A stretch of DNA of 40,573 nt. Source: an uncultured Bacteroidales bacterium. Its GTDB lineage: Bacteria; Bacteroidota; Bacteroidia; Bacteroidales; Bacteroidaceae. The stretch covers positions 1-40,573 of the forward strand of contig CACZUX010000035.1 of the NCBI GenBank assembly GCA_902784475.1, read 5' to 3'. Within the stretch, counting starts at the first letter, position 1. Each line of letters opens with the position of its first letter. A model generated the notes under the pieces. The model made no database searches. It was not told the origin of the DNA and saw only the letters and a list, made by a program, of their open reading frames with translations. Below are positions 7,746 through 17,600 of the stretch, piece by piece. The translations under genes and the position numbers were made by a program.

Positions 7746-7835
7746 ATGCCCAACGGTAAGAAGCACAAGAGACACAAGATGTCCACTCACAAGCGTAAGA
7801 AGAGACTCCGCAAGAATCGTCACAAGAGCAAGTAA
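7746..7835 (+). CDS. 29-residue basic ribosomal protein of the AURKAIP1/COX24 (bS22/mS38) family
   Basis: The encoded peptide begins MPNGKKHKRHKMSTHKRKK and ends RLRKNRHKSK; about half of its residues are Lys, Arg or His. It matches the short AURKAIP1/COX24-domain proteins annotated across Bacteroidetes, related to mitochondrial mS38 and actinobacterial bS22, which sit in the small ribosomal subunit near the decoding region. The ATG follows an A-rich leader, with no Shine-Dalgarno, as expected. The RNase G/E gene starts 15 bases after its stop, so the two are probably co-transcribed from the promoter ending at 7691. Being so short, it is easily missed by gene callers. Confidence 0.85.
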   Translation: MPNGKKHKRHKMSTHKRKKRLRKNRHKSK

Positions 7836-7850
7836 GATCTCCCTCTGGAC

Positions 7851-9428
7851 ATGACCAGCGAACTCTACATCGACGTTGGCCCGAAGAAGATCAGCATTGC
7901 CCTGACAGAGGACAAGAAACTCGCAGAGTACCAAGAAGAAGGACTCTCAGAATCATTTTCCGTAGGTAACATCTACTTAGCAAAGGTACGCAAGCTCATG
8001 CCAGGGCTGAATGCGGCCTTTGTCAATGTGGGCTATGAGAAGGACGCCTTTATCCACTACCTCGATCTGGGCCCCCACTTCGCCTCCTACGCCAAGTATC
8101 TGAAGCAAATCTTCTCCGACCGCAAAAACCTGTTCCCCCACGCCAAAGCACAGAACCTGCCCGACCTGCCCAAAAACGGCAGCGTGCAGACATCGCTGAC
8201 GCAGGGACAGGAAATGCTGGTGCAAATCGTCAAAGAGCCCATCTCCACCAAAGGACCCCGACTGACCTGCGAGATTACGTTTCCGGGCCGATTCCTCGTG
8301 TTGATTCCCTTCGAGGATAAGGTCAACGTCTCAACAAAAATCAAATCGTCGGCCGAGCGCAACAGGCTGAAATCCATCGTCTCCAGCATCAAGCCCGAGA
8401 ACTGCGGCGTCATCGTGCGCACAGTGGCCGAAGGCAAGAAAGCCTCGGAGCTGGATCAGGAGATGAAAATCCTCGTCAAGCGCTGGGAAGACACCCTGAA
8501 GAAGGCACAGAAGGCCAAGGACTTCCCCACCCTCGTCTATGAGGAGAGCGGACGCGCCGTAGGTCTGCTGAGAGACCTCTTCAGCCCCTCCTTCGAGAAC
8601 ATCTGGGTGAACGAAGAGCGCACCTATGAAGAGATACGCGACTACGTGACGCTCATCGCCCCCGAGCGCACCGAGTGCGTGAAGCTCTACAAGGGCAAGC
8701 TGCCCATCTTCGACAACTTCGACATCACACGACAAATCAAATCCTCGTTCGGACGCACCGTGAGCTACAAGCACGGCGCCTATCTCATCATCGAACACAC
8801 GGAGGCCCTCCACGTGGTGGACGTGAACAGCGGCAACCGTGCGCAGAACAAAGAGAACGACCAGGAAGCCAACGCCCTCGACGTGAATCTGGGTGCCGCC
8901 GACGAGCTGGCACGCCAGCTGCGACTGCGCGACATGGGCGGCATCATCATCGTGGACTTCATCGACATGAAGAAAGCGGAAGACCGCGAAGCCCTCTACC
9001 AACGCATGTGCGAGGACATGAAGAACGACCGCGCCAAGCACAACATCCTGCCGCTGACAAAGTTCGGCCTGATGCAGATCACACGACAGCGCATCCGTCC
9101 CGTGCAGGAAGTCAACGTGGAGGAGACCTGCCCCACCTGTCACGGTCACGGCACCATCAAGTCGAGCCTGCTCTTCACCAAGGTGCTTGACGGCAAGATC
9201 GGGCTGCTGGTGAACCAGTTCGGCATCAAGCGCTTCACGTTGCACGTGCACCCCTACGTGGACGCCTACATCAAGCAGGGTCTGTGGAGCATCTACCGAA
9301 AATGGCAGATGAAGTACGGCCTGGGCGTGAAGGTTATTCCCTCGCAGAAGCTCGCGATGCTGCAGTATGAATTCTACGACGCCGACGGCGCCGAAATCGA
9401 CCTCAAGGAGGAGATTGAAATCCGATAA
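7851..9428 (+). CDS. rng: Ribonuclease G/E family endoribonuclease
   Basis: A single-strand-specific endonuclease for rRNA maturation and mRNA decay. The 525-residue protein has the N-terminal RNase H-like part interrupted by an S1 domain (VGNIYLAKVRKLMPGLNAAFVNVG near residues 38-61), then the DNase I-like catalytic part with the Mg-binding Asp324 in VDVNSG and Asp369 in VDFIDM. The CPTCHGHG motif (Cys427, Cys430) is the zinc-link that joins protomers. There is no long disordered RNase E tail, so it is RNase G-sized, normal for Bacteroidales. It lies directly behind the bS22/mS38-like gene and ends at a strong terminator. Confidence 0.94.
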   Translation: MTSELYIDVGPKKISIALTEDKKLAEYQEEGLSESFSVGNIYLAKVRKLMPGLNAAFVNVGYEKDAFIHYLDLGPHFASYAKYLKQIFSDRKNLFPHAKAQNLPDLPKNGSVQTSLTQGQEMLVQIVKEPISTKGPRLTCEITFPGRFLVLIPFEDKVNVSTKIKSSAERNRLKSIVSSIKPENCGVIVRTVAEGKKASELDQEMKILVKRWEDTLKKAQKAKDFPTLVYEESGRAVGLLRDLFSPSFENIWVNEERTYEEIRDYVTLIAPERTECVKLYKGKLPIFDNFDITRQIKSSFGRTVSYKHGAYLIIEHTEALHVVDVNSGNRAQNKENDQEANALDVNLGAADELARQLRLRDMGGIIIVDFIDMKKAEDREALYQRMCEDMKNDRAKHNILPLTKFGLMQITRQRIRPVQEVNVEETCPTCHGHGTIKSSLLFTKVLDGKIGLLVNQFGIKRFTLHVHPYVDAYIKQGLWSIYRKWQMKYGLGVKVIPSQKLAMLQYEFYDADGAEIDLKEEIEIR

Positions 9429-9462
9429 CAATTAGGGCCGCCAGCAGGGCGGCCCTAATTGT
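9428..9462. terminator. Bidirectional terminator between rng and kdsC
   Basis: A perfect 15-bp stem (9428-9442 with 9448-9462) containing AGGGCCGCC/GGCGGCCCT and a 5-nt loop AGCAG. It separates two convergent genes. The T tail is short on both sides, so termination in both directions is an inference from position and stem strength. Confidence 0.85.
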
Positions 9463-9981
9463 TTACCATCCGAAGGCTTTTTTGTCAGACATCCAGAGGC
9501 CCTTGGCCTTGAGTACCTGCTCGATGATGTCGCGTCCGCAACCCATGCCGCCGGCGGCGTGGGAGACATAACAGGATATCTCGCGGATCTCGGGCGCAGC
9601 GTCGTGGGGACAGCAGGGACAGCCGCAACGCTGCATCACCTCCCAGTCGGGTATGTCGTCGCCCACATAAAGCACCTCCTCGTCGCTGAGGCCGTACTTC
9701 CGGAGCAACTCCTCATAGACCTGTATCTTCACCGAACAGCCGATGCGCACATCCTCCACACCCAGCAGACCGAAGCGCGTGAGCAGACGCTTGTCGTTGG
9801 CGCCGGAGATGATGGCCACAGGGACTCCCATGAGGCCGGAGAGACGGATGGCGTAGCCGTCCTTGATGTTGACCGTGCGGCGGGGAATGCCGTCCTCGCC
9901 CAGAGGTATGGTGCTCGAAGAGAGCACGCCGTCCACATCGAAGCAGATGAGACGTATCTTAGTGAGATCGTAGTTGATCAT
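9463..9981 (-). CDS. kdsC: 3-deoxy-D-manno-octulosonate 8-phosphate phosphatase (KdsC-type HAD)
   Basis: A 172-residue C0-type HAD phosphatase, the length and order of KdsC: motif I FDVDGVLS with nucleophile Asp15 and acid/base Asp17, motif II at IISG, and the metal-binding VGDDIPDWEVM. The tail GMGCGRDIIEQVLKAKG matches the KdsC C-terminal loop that reaches into the neighbouring subunit of the tetramer. It removes phosphate from Kdo-8-P before CMP-Kdo formation for lipid A. kdsA and kdsD lie 16 kb away in this window. The start overlaps the DUF2520 gene's end by 23 bases, so translation is likely coupled. Confidence 0.9.
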   Translation of the reverse strand: MINYDLTKIRLICFDVDGVLSSSTIPLGEDGIPRRTVNIKDGYAIRLSGLMGVPVAIISGANDKRLLTRFGLLGVEDVRIGCSVKIQVYEELLRKYGLSDEEVLYVGDDIPDWEVMQRCGCPCCPHDAAPEIREISCYVSHAAGGMGCGRDIIEQVLKAKGLWMSDKKAFGW

Positions 9982-10669
9982 GTTTCTGTATGGAAGAAGA
10001 AAGAAGATGGTAAATAAGGCGTAAATCCTCTGGAAGCATAGCCTCGTGGGCCTGCATCACCTTGACGTCGCCACGACGCGCCGGACCCGTCTGCGCCTCG
10101 CGCGGCGAGAGCTCGTGCACCTTGGCGGCCGTCTCTTCGATGAGGGGCAGCATGACGGAGAAGGGAAGATTCTCGCGCGAAAGCAGGTCGGAAGCGACGG
10201 TCCAGAGATGGTTGGGAAAGTTGGACACCCAGACAGCGGCCAGATGCAGCGTCTTGCGCTGCTCGCTGGAGAGACGCCACACCGAGGAGGACAGCCTTCG
10301 GGCAAAGGACTCCAGGAGCGCCGCATCCTCCTCGGAAGAAGCCTCGATGAAGAAGGGCACGCGGCTCCAGTCGATACGGCGCCCTTTGGTGAAGCTCTGC
10401 ATGGGATAAAGCACGCCGCGACGCTGCTGCGGGAGCGCATCCATCGCCACACTGCCGGCCGTATGCACCACCAGCGCCGACTCCGGACAGAGGCGCGCCA
10501 CAGAGGCGACGGCATCGTCCTTCACGGCGATGATGTAGAGATCGGCGTCGGGACACAGGGTCTCACCCCTGTGCCACATCTGCAGGAGTTCGATGCCGGC
10601 CTCACGCAGCCCTTCGGAGAGCGCGGAGGCCACATTGCCCCGACCGAGGATTACAACACGTGGTCCCAA
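9959..10669 (-). CDS. Rossmann-fold/DUF2520 protein (ProC/2-hydroxyacid-dehydrogenase-like)
   Basis: The N-terminus is a dinucleotide-binding Rossmann fold (VVILGRGNVASALSEGLREAG, then LYIIAVKDDAV), followed by the helical DUF2520 domain with the SSEQRKTLHLAAVWVSNFPNHL segment and the HELSPREAQTGPARRGD stretch that is characteristic of the family. Function is unknown; the fold suggests an NAD(P)-dependent dehydrogenase or reductase. No ATG suits the start: the nearest in-frame codon before the glycine-rich loop is TTG at 10669, 19 bases inside the nitroreductase gene. An ATG exists at 10732, but it would add a basic, unlikely leader. It lies between the nitroreductase and kdsC with overlaps on both sides, a common Bacteroidetes neighbourhood. 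Confidence 0.82.
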   Translation of the reverse strand: MGPRVVILGRGNVASALSEGLREAGIELLQMWHRGETLCPDADLYIIAVKDDAVASVARLCPESALVVHTAGSVAMDALPQQRRGVLYPMQSFTKGRRIDWSRVPFFIEASSEEDAALLESFARRLSSSVWRLSSEQRKTLHLAAVWVSNFPNHLWTVASDLLSRENLPFSVMLPLIEETAAKVHELSPREAQTGPARRGDVKVMQAHEAMLPEDLRLIYHLLSSSIQKHDQLRSH

Positions 10670-11163
10670 AGCAGCTTGTCTTCGTTCTGGGGATTGCGCT
10701 CGATGGCCTTGTGGCCGACGGCGACCATACACAAAACCTTGAGATTGTCGGGCAGAGAGAGCACGCGCTTGACGGTGTCTTCAGCCGAGGGGCCGCCCTC
10801 GAGTCCGCGCTGGCGCACCTGCACCCAGCAGCCGCCCAGGCCCAGGTCTTCAGACTGAAGGAGAATGTACGAAGTGGCGGAGGCGCAATCCTCCACCCAG
10901 ATGTCGGTGACGGCGGGATCGGCCATCACGACGATGGCCATAGGCGCTTCGGCCAGCAGCTGCGTGCCGGCGTCGCGACAGGCGGCGAGAGCTTCCAACT
11001 GATCGCGGTCGCGCACCACTTTGAAGTAATAGGAATGTTTGCCCTTGCTCGAAGGAGCCATGAGTGCGGCGCGCAGAAGCAGACGCTCCTGCTCCTCGGA
11101 AACGGGCTCGGAGGTGAAGGTGCGGATGCTGCGACGCTGCTTGACGAGGTCTTTAAAATCCAT
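10651..11163 (-). CDS. Nitroreductase-family FMN protein
   Basis: A 170-residue protein of the NADH-dependent nitroreductase/flavin oxidoreductase fold. It shows the N-terminal RRSIRTFTSEPV FMN-phosphate motif, MAPSSKGKHSYYF near residue 35, and GLGGCWVQVRQRG in the C-terminal half. It probably reduces quinones, nitro compounds or a flavin; the physiological substrate cannot be read. The start is the ATG of MDFKDLVKQRR; a longer frame runs through the promoter. It is divergent from the TonB-dependent receptor and is the first gene of the nitroreductase-DUF2520-kdsC unit. Confidence 0.88.
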   Translation of the reverse strand: MDFKDLVKQRRSIRTFTSEPVSEEQERLLLRAALMAPSSKGKHSYYFKVVRDRDQLEALAACRDAGTQLLAEAPMAIVVMADPAVTDIWVEDCASATSYILLQSEDLGLGGCWVQVRQRGLEGGPSAEDTVKRVLSLPDNLKVLCMVAVGHKAIERNPQNEDKLLWDHVL

Positions 11164-11183
11164 AGAAGTCACTAAATTTTCAG

Positions 11184-11191
11184 CAAAAGTA
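11184..11191 (-). promoter_or_regulatory. -7 element of the nitroreductase-DUF2520-kdsC operon
   Basis: TACTTTTG on the minus strand, 20 nt before the nitroreductase ATG, fits TAnnTTTG. A -33 box is not evident. Confidence 0.5.
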
Positions 11192-11248
11192 AAAAAAAAG
11201 AGGGACATGGGCAAGAAACGGCCGTTTTTTTTCGTTTATAACTATGGT

Positions 11249-13618
11249 ATGCGCACGAAGACACTCCTGCTCCTGCTCACTCTGGCACTGACAGCACTTG
11301 CCGAAGAGGTGCATCTGAAGGGACGCGTCACCGACAAAAACGGTGAGGCGGTGTCGCTCTGTCTGGTGCGCATCGAGGGACAGGCCGCCGGCACGACGGC
11401 CAACCTCAAGGGCGAATACAGCTTCTCCTTCCAGAGCGCCGACTCCGTGTGGGTGGTCTACAGCATGATGGGCTACGGCAACCGCCGCCGTCTGCTGGTG
11501 AAGCCTAAAGGCAATCTGACGCTCAACATACAGATGCTGCCCCTCGAGGGCGATCTGGCGGAAGTCACCGTGAGGGAGACGCAGAAGCAAATGGGACAGA
11601 CGGAGCGCATCGACCTGACCGACATCAAGCGCATGCCCACCGTTTCGGGCAACGCTGTCGAGGAAATCATACAGACACAGGCCGGCGTCTCGACCCACAA
11701 CGAGCTCTCGTCGCAATACAACGTGCGCGGCGGCTCCTTCGACGAGAACTGCGTCTATATCAACGGTGTGGAAGTCTATCGCCCGCTGCTCATCCACAGC
11801 GGCGAGCAGGAGGGTCTCTCCGTGATCAACCCCGACATGGTGGAGCGCGTGGACTTCTCGGCCGGCGGCTTCGAGGCGCGCTACGGCGACAAGATGTCGT
11901 CGGTGCTCGACATCACCTACAAGAAGCCCCTCGGATGGCAAGGCAGCGGACAAATCTCCGTGCTCGGCGCATCGGCCTATTTCGGCTACGGCAACAGACG
12001 CTTCAGCTTCCAGAACGGTTTCCGCTACAAGACCTCCAAATATCTGCTCGGATCGCTCGACACGAAGGGTGAATACTCGCCCCGTTTCATAGACTACCAG
12101 ATGCACCTCAACTGGAAACTGAGCGAAGCCTGGGAGATTGGCATGATCGGCTACGTCTCCGACAACAAATACCGCTTCACGCCGGAAGACCGCGAGACGA
12201 AGTTCGGCACGATGTACGAGGCGCACGAATTCAAAGTGTATTTCGACGGACACGAAGAGGATCTCTTCCGCACCCTCTACGGCACGCTGCAGCTCAAGCG
12301 CCGCACGGGAGAGCGCTCGTGGCTGACGACCTCGTTCAGCGCCTTCCACACCAAGGAGCGCGAGACCTACGACATCCAGGGACAATACTGGCTGGACAAC
12401 ACCCTGGAGCAGACGCAGCTCGACGTGGCCACCTATATGACCCACGCACGCAACCTCCTGACATCCAACCAGCAGGTGATCCGCACCGACTGGGAGCGCA
12501 AGGGCAAGACGCACAACATACGCGCCGGACTGCTGTGGCGCCACGAAGCCGTCGAGGAGAACTCGCGCGAATGGGAATACCGCGACTCCGCCGGATACTC
12601 CATGCCCCACAGAGACGACCGGCTCAACGTGATCTACAACCTCAAGAGCGTCAACTCCATCTCGAGCAACCTCTTCGAGATGTACGCCCAGGACAGCTGG
12701 CGCACGGAGAGCAAGATGGGCGTGCTGCAGGTGAACTACGGCCTGCGCCTCTCCTACTGGAGCTGGAACAAGGAATGGCTCTGCTCGCCCCGTGTGTCGA
12801 TGGGCTACACCCCTGCCGGCAACGACCGAATGACCTTCCGACTGGCTACGGGACTCTACTACCAGCGCCCCTTCTACAAGGAGCTGCGCGACACCGTCAC
12901 CACCGCCGCAGGCACTGTGGTCCATCTCAACCGCGACATCAAGAGCCAGAGGAGCATCCACGTGGTGGCCGGATGGGAATACCGCTTCAAGCTGGGCGAG
13001 AGGCCCTTCAAATTCACCGCCGAAGCATACTACAAGAACCAGGCCAACCTCAACCCCTACAACGTGGACAACCTGAAGATCGTCTACTACGGCCGAAACA
13101 TCGCCGACGGCTACGTCGTGGGCGCCGACTTCAAGCTCTACGGCGAAATGGTGCCCGGCACCGACTCATGGATCTCGTTCGGACTGATGAAGGCCTCAAT
13201 GAACATCAACGGCAAGACCGTGCCGCAGCCGACGGACCAGACGTGGAACGTGAACATGTTCTTCTCCGACTACTTCCCCCACTCCACACGCTGGAAGCTC
13301 TCGCTGAAGGCCTGCTTCGCCGGCGGACTGCCCTACGGACCGCCGCACACGGGACTCGAGAAGCACGTGTTCCGCTCAACGGCCTACAAGCGTGTGGACA
13401 TCGGCATGAACTTCCGCGCGCTCAACAACGAAGACCGCCATCTGCGCCGCTTCAACGCCATCAAGAACATCTGGATCGGCGTGGACTGCTTCAATGTGTT
13501 CGGCTTCAATAACGTCTCCGGATACTTCTGGGTGACGGACACACAGGGCCACCAGTACGCCGTGCCCAACTATCTGACCGAGCGCCGCATCAACGGACGC
13601 GTGCTCTTCGAATTCTGA
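11249..13618 (+). CDS. TonB-dependent outer-membrane receptor with carboxypeptidase-regulatory-like domain
   Basis: A 789-residue outer-membrane protein. Residues 1-18 are a Sec signal peptide (MRTKTLLLLLTLALTALA). Residues about 20-105 form the CarboxypepD_reg-like beta-sandwich (VHLKGRVTDKNGEAVSL). The plug follows, with the strongly conserved YNVRGGSFDENCVYINGVEVY and VDFSAGGFEARYGDKMSSVLD, then the 22-strand barrel ending in GRVLFEF, a C-terminal Phe as recognised by the BAM machinery. There is no SusD partner beside it, so glycan uptake is not implied; iron, cobalamin or another ligand is possible. I chose ATG 11249 because only this start gives a clean signal peptide. Confidence 0.92.
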   Translation: MRTKTLLLLLTLALTALAEEVHLKGRVTDKNGEAVSLCLVRIEGQAAGTTANLKGEYSFSFQSADSVWVVYSMMGYGNRRRLLVKPKGNLTLNIQMLPLEGDLAEVTVRETQKQMGQTERIDLTDIKRMPTVSGNAVEEIIQTQAGVSTHNELSSQYNVRGGSFDENCVYINGVEVYRPLLIHSGEQEGLSVINPDMVERVDFSAGGFEARYGDKMSSVLDITYKKPLGWQGSGQISVLGASAYFGYGNRRFSFQNGFRYKTSKYLLGSLDTKGEYSPRFIDYQMHLNWKLSEAWEIGMIGYVSDNKYRFTPEDRETKFGTMYEAHEFKVYFDGHEEDLFRTLYGTLQLKRRTGERSWLTTSFSAFHTKERETYDIQGQYWLDNTLEQTQLDVATYMTHARNLLTSNQQVIRTDWERKGKTHNIRAGLLWRHEAVEENSREWEYRDSAGYSMPHRDDRLNVIYNLKSVNSISSNLFEMYAQDSWRTESKMGVLQVNYGLRLSYWSWNKEWLCSPRVSMGYTPAGNDRMTFRLATGLYYQRPFYKELRDTVTTAAGTVVHLNRDIKSQRSIHVVAGWEYRFKLGERPFKFTAEAYYKNQANLNPYNVDNLKIVYYGRNIADGYVVGADFKLYGEMVPGTDSWISFGLMKASMNINGKTVPQPTDQTWNVNMFFSDYFPHSTRWKLSLKACFAGGLPYGPPHTGLEKHVFRSTAYKRVDIGMNFRALNNEDRHLRRFNAIKNIWIGVDCFNVFGFNNVSGYFWVTDTQGHQYAVPNYLTERRINGRVLFEF

Positions 13619-13643
13619 ACATCAATTATATAAGGACATAAAG

Positions 13644-13683
13644 AAAGAAGAACCGGCCCCAGAGGGTCGATCCTTCTCTTTTA
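13644..13683. terminator. Probable bidirectional terminator between convergent genes
   Basis: GAAGAACCGGCCC pairs with GGGTCGATCCTTC in 11 of 13 positions (one G-T), with a short loop and a CTCTTTT tail on the plus strand and A/T-rich flank on the other. It sits between the receptor and the convergent nucleotidyltransferase. Confidence 0.6.
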
Positions 13684-13702
13684 ATGACATTGCTCCGACG
13701 GA

Positions 13703-14617
13703 TCAGAACATCTTGTCGGGATATTGACCGGCGTCGTGCAGAGCCTTCAGCTTGGCCACCACCTCGGGACGGTCCTCGGGATAGGTGACGCCGAACCACT
13801 TGGAAGTGGTGTCGAGTACCTCGCAGGTAGCCTGACCCGTGTTGATGAGATGGTCCACCATGAGGGGAATGAAGAACTCGCTCTTGAGGTTGGCCTGATT
13901 CTTCGGATCCTTGAGGAAGTTGATGAAATACTCCTCGGAGTAGTCGAAGTAGTCGGGCGTGAAGCCCCAGAAGTTCATCGACACGGGAGTGGTGTCGGGG
14001 ATGCTGACCCACTGGTCGTTCTCGTCGAGATACTGCACCACGCCGTTGTGACGCTCAATCTTGGTGCGCTCGACAACGGAGGTCAGATGGTGGGTCTTCT
14101 CGTCGTTCTCGCAGATGCCGCGACTCACGGTGCCGCTCTCGGAGAGCGTGTTGTCCACACGGAAGCCGACCATGGCGTATTTGCCCTTGCTGCCCTCGGG
14201 GAGCTCGCTGAGGAACTTGGCCATCACCTTGAAAGCGTCGCGATCATAGAAGTCGTCGCAGTTGAGCACGGCGAAAGGCTCCTTGATGACGTCCTTACCC
14301 ATGAGCACTGCGTGGTTGGTGCCCCAGGGCTTCTCACGGCCTTCGGGCACTTTGAAGCCTGCAGGCAGTGCGTCGAGCGACTGGAAACAGAGTTCACAGG
14401 GGATATGACCCTCATATTTGGAGAGAATCTGCTTGCGGAAGAGCTCCTCGAAGTCGCGGCGGATCACCCAAACAATCTTGCCGAAGCCGGCCTGAATGGC
14501 GTCGTAAATGCTGTAGTCCATAATGCTCTGTCCCTGGGGGCCCAGAGTGTCCAGCTGCTTGAGACCGCCGTAACGGCTGCCCATACCTGCAGCGAGGAGG
14601 AATAGTGTAGGTTTCAT
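13703..14617 (-). CDS. Sugar-phosphate nucleotidyltransferase (GalU/RmlA-like, substrate unknown)
   Basis: A 304-residue protein starting MKPTLFLLAAGMGSRYGGLK, the glycine-rich NTP-binding signature of nucleotidylyltransferases, with NCDDFYDRDAF as the metal-binding Asp motif. It is a conserved Bacteroidetes protein usually annotated only as nucleotidyltransferase. It could make a UDP- or dTDP-sugar for the surface glycan genes in this window, but the specificity cannot be read. Its ATG is embedded in the run-on 3' end of carB, so the two genes overlap by about 206 bases in different frames, with the upstream carB transcript probably serving both. Confidence 0.85.
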   Translation of the reverse strand: MKPTLFLLAAGMGSRYGGLKQLDTLGPQGQSIMDYSIYDAIQAGFGKIVWVIRRDFEELFRKQILSKYEGHIPCELCFQSLDALPAGFKVPEGREKPWGTNHAVLMGKDVIKEPFAVLNCDDFYDRDAFKVMAKFLSELPEGSKGKYAMVGFRVDNTLSESGTVSRGICENDEKTHHLTSVVERTKIERHNGVVQYLDENDQWVSIPDTTPVSMNFWGFTPDYFDYSEEYFINFLKDPKNQANLKSEFFIPLMVDHLINTGQATCEVLDTTSKWFGVTYPEDRPEVVAKLKALHDAGQYPDKMF

Positions 14618-17600
14618 AATGTGTTTGTTTATAGGTCTGAAGGTCCTTCTCACCGATGGTGGTGAAGGCCTCGATGAAGGCGCTGGCCAGACGTGCGTTG
14701 GTAATCAGGGGAATGTTGTGGTCGATGGCGCCGCGACGGATCTTGTAGCCGTTGGTGAGCTCGCGCTTGGTGTGATTTTTGGGCACGTTGATGACCAGGT
14801 CGAAAGCGTGCTCGGCAATCATGTCCATCACACCCTTGCGGCCGGGATGCTTCTCGTCGGGCCAGGACACCGTGCGGGCCTTCACGCCGTTGTCGGCCAG
14901 GAAGCGCGCAGTGCCTTCGCTGGCGTAGATGGGATAGCCGGCCTTCTGCAGCGCACGGGCGCTGTCGAGCAGAGCCACCTTCTGCTTGGTGTCACCGCTG
15001 GAGATCATGATGCCCTTGTCCTTGGAAGGAATCTTGTAGCCGGTGGCAAGCAGGGCGTTGAGCAGAGCCTCTTCGAAGCTGTCGCCCAAGCAGCCCACCT
15101 CACCGGTGGAAGACATATCGACGCCCAGAACGGGGTCGGCATTCTGCAGACGGGCGAAGGAGAACTGGGAGGCCTTCACACCCATGCGGTCGATGTCGAA
15201 GGCGGAGCGGTCGGGCTTCTCGTAAGGCGCGTCGAGCATGATCCTCGTGGCCGTCTCGATAAAGTTGCGCTTGAGCACCTTCGAGACGAACGGGAACGAA
15301 CGCGAAGCACGCAGGTTGCACTCGATGACCTTCACCTCGCGGCCCTTGGCCAGGAACTGGATGTTGAAGGGACCGGAGATGTTGAGCTCTTTGGCGATGG
15401 CCTTGCTGATCTTCTTGATTTGACGCATGGTGGCAAAGGTGATGTGCTGCGCAGGGAAACACATCGTGGCGTCGCCGCTGTGAACGCCGGCAAACTCGAT
15501 GTGCTCGGAGATGGCATACTCGACCACTTCACCCGCACGGGCTACGGCGTCGAACTCTATCTCGTTGGTCTCCTGCATGAACTGAGAGATCACGACGGGA
15601 TACTCCTTGGACACCTCGGAGGCGGCAGCCAGGAAGCGCTTCAGCTCGTCGTCGTCGTAGCAGACGTTCATGGCGGCGCCGGAAAGCACGTAAGAAGGAC
15701 GCACGAGGACGGGATAGCCCACCTTGTCGATGAACTTCTTCACGTCGGCCATAGAGGTCAGTGCGCTCCACTCGGGCTGCATGATGCCCAGCTGGTCGAG
15801 CATGGCGGAGAACTTGGAGCGGTTCTCTGCGCGGTCGATGGAGACGGGCGAAGTGCCCAGAATGGGCACGGACTGGCGGTAGAGCTTCATGGCCAGATTG
15901 TTGGGAATCTGACCGCCCACGCTGACAATCACACCCTTGGGCTGCTCCAGGTCGATGACATCGAGCACGCGCTCGAAGGAGAGCTCGTCGAAATAGAGGC
16001 GGTCGCACATGTCGTAGTCGGTGGAGACCGTCTCGGGGTTGTAGTTGATCATGATGGACTTGTAGCCCAACTTGCGCGCCGTCTGGATGGCGTTGACCGA
16101 ACACCAGTCGAACTCCACGCTGGAGCCGATGCGATAGGCACCGCTGCCGAGCACGACGACACTCTTCTCGTTCTTGTAATAATTGATGTCGTAGCCCTCT
16201 ACGGCATAAGTCATATAGAGGTAATTGGTGAGATCGGGATGCTCGGAAGCCACCGTGGGGATGCGCTTGACGGCGGGCAGGATGCCCAGCTTCTTACGCA
16301 GAGCGCGCACGGCGAGATTCTCCTTCTCCATGTTGCTGCCGCTGTTCTTCAACACGAAGCGGGCAATCTGGAAGTCGGAGAAGCCCATCACCTTGGCCTT
16401 CTTCAGGACGTCGGCGGGAAGCTCTTCGAGGGAGTTGTACTGCTGCAGCACATGCTTGTAGTCCACTATGTTCTTCATGCGCTCGATAAACCAGGGGTCG
16501 ATTTTCGTCAGTTCAAAGAGGCGGTCGATGGTGTAGCCCTCCTCCAAAGCCTGAGCGATGGCGAAGATGCGCAGATCGGTGGGATTCTGCAGCTCCTCGT
16601 CGAGATTGGTGAAGCGCGTGTGGTCGTTGCCGACAAAGCCGTGCATGCCCTGACCGATCATACGCAGGCCCTTCTGCAGCATCTCCTCGAAGGAGCGGCC
16701 GATGCTCATGATTTCGCCCACAGACTTCATGGACGAGCCGATCTTGCGGCTCACGCCGACAAACTTGGTGAGGTCCCAACGGGGAATCTTGCAAATCATA
16801 TAGTCGAGCGAAGGCGCTACGTAGGCCGAATTGGTCGTGCCCATCTCGCCAATCTGGTCGAGGGTGTAGCCGAGGGCAATCTTGGCAGCCACGAAGGCCA
16901 GAGGATAACCCGTAGCCTTGGAGGCCAAAGCCGAAGAACGGGAGAGACGGGCGTTCACCTCGATGATGCGGTAATCGTTGGTCTCGGCGTTGAAGGCAAA
17001 CTGAATGTTGCACTCACCCACAATATTAAGATGACGCACACACTTGATGGTGATATCCTGCAGCATCTTCACCTGCTCCTCGGAAAGCGAACAGGTGGGG
17101 GCCACAACGATACTCTCGCCCGTGTGGATGCCCAGGGGGTCGAAGTTCTCCATCGAAGCCACTGTGAAGCAATGATCGTTCTTGTCGCGGATGCACTCGA
17201 ACTCAATCTCCTTCCAACCCTTCAGGCTCTCCTCGACGAGCACCTGAGGCGCAAAGGTGAAAGCGCTCTCGGCAATCTCGCGGAAGGTCTTCTCGTCGGG
17301 GCACACACCGCTGCCCAGACCGCCCAGAGCGTAAGCCGAACGAATCATGATGGGGAAACCGATGCGACGGGCGGCCACAATGGCGTCCTCCATCGACTCG
17401 CAAGCCTGCGACACAGGCACCTTGAGCGATACCTTGTTCAACTCCTTCACGAAGAGGTCGCGGTCCTCGGTATTCATGATCGACTCTACGGATGTGCCCA
17501 GCACCTGCACGCCGTACTTCTTGAGCGTGCCGTCCATATAGAGCTGCGTGCCGCAGTTGAGCGCCGTCTGTCCACCCCAGGCGAGAAAGATGCCGTCGGG

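Noticed and set aside
11216-11232. AAACGGCCGTTT followed by T-run as terminator before the receptor
   Set aside because: The palindrome has no loop, leaving at most a 4-bp stem, and it stands in the leader of the receptor gene, not behind a gene.
11180-12961. 593-codon minus-strand open frame opposite the TonB-dependent receptor
   Set aside because: Shadow frame; the receptor's signal peptide, plug and barrel landmarks are on the other strand.
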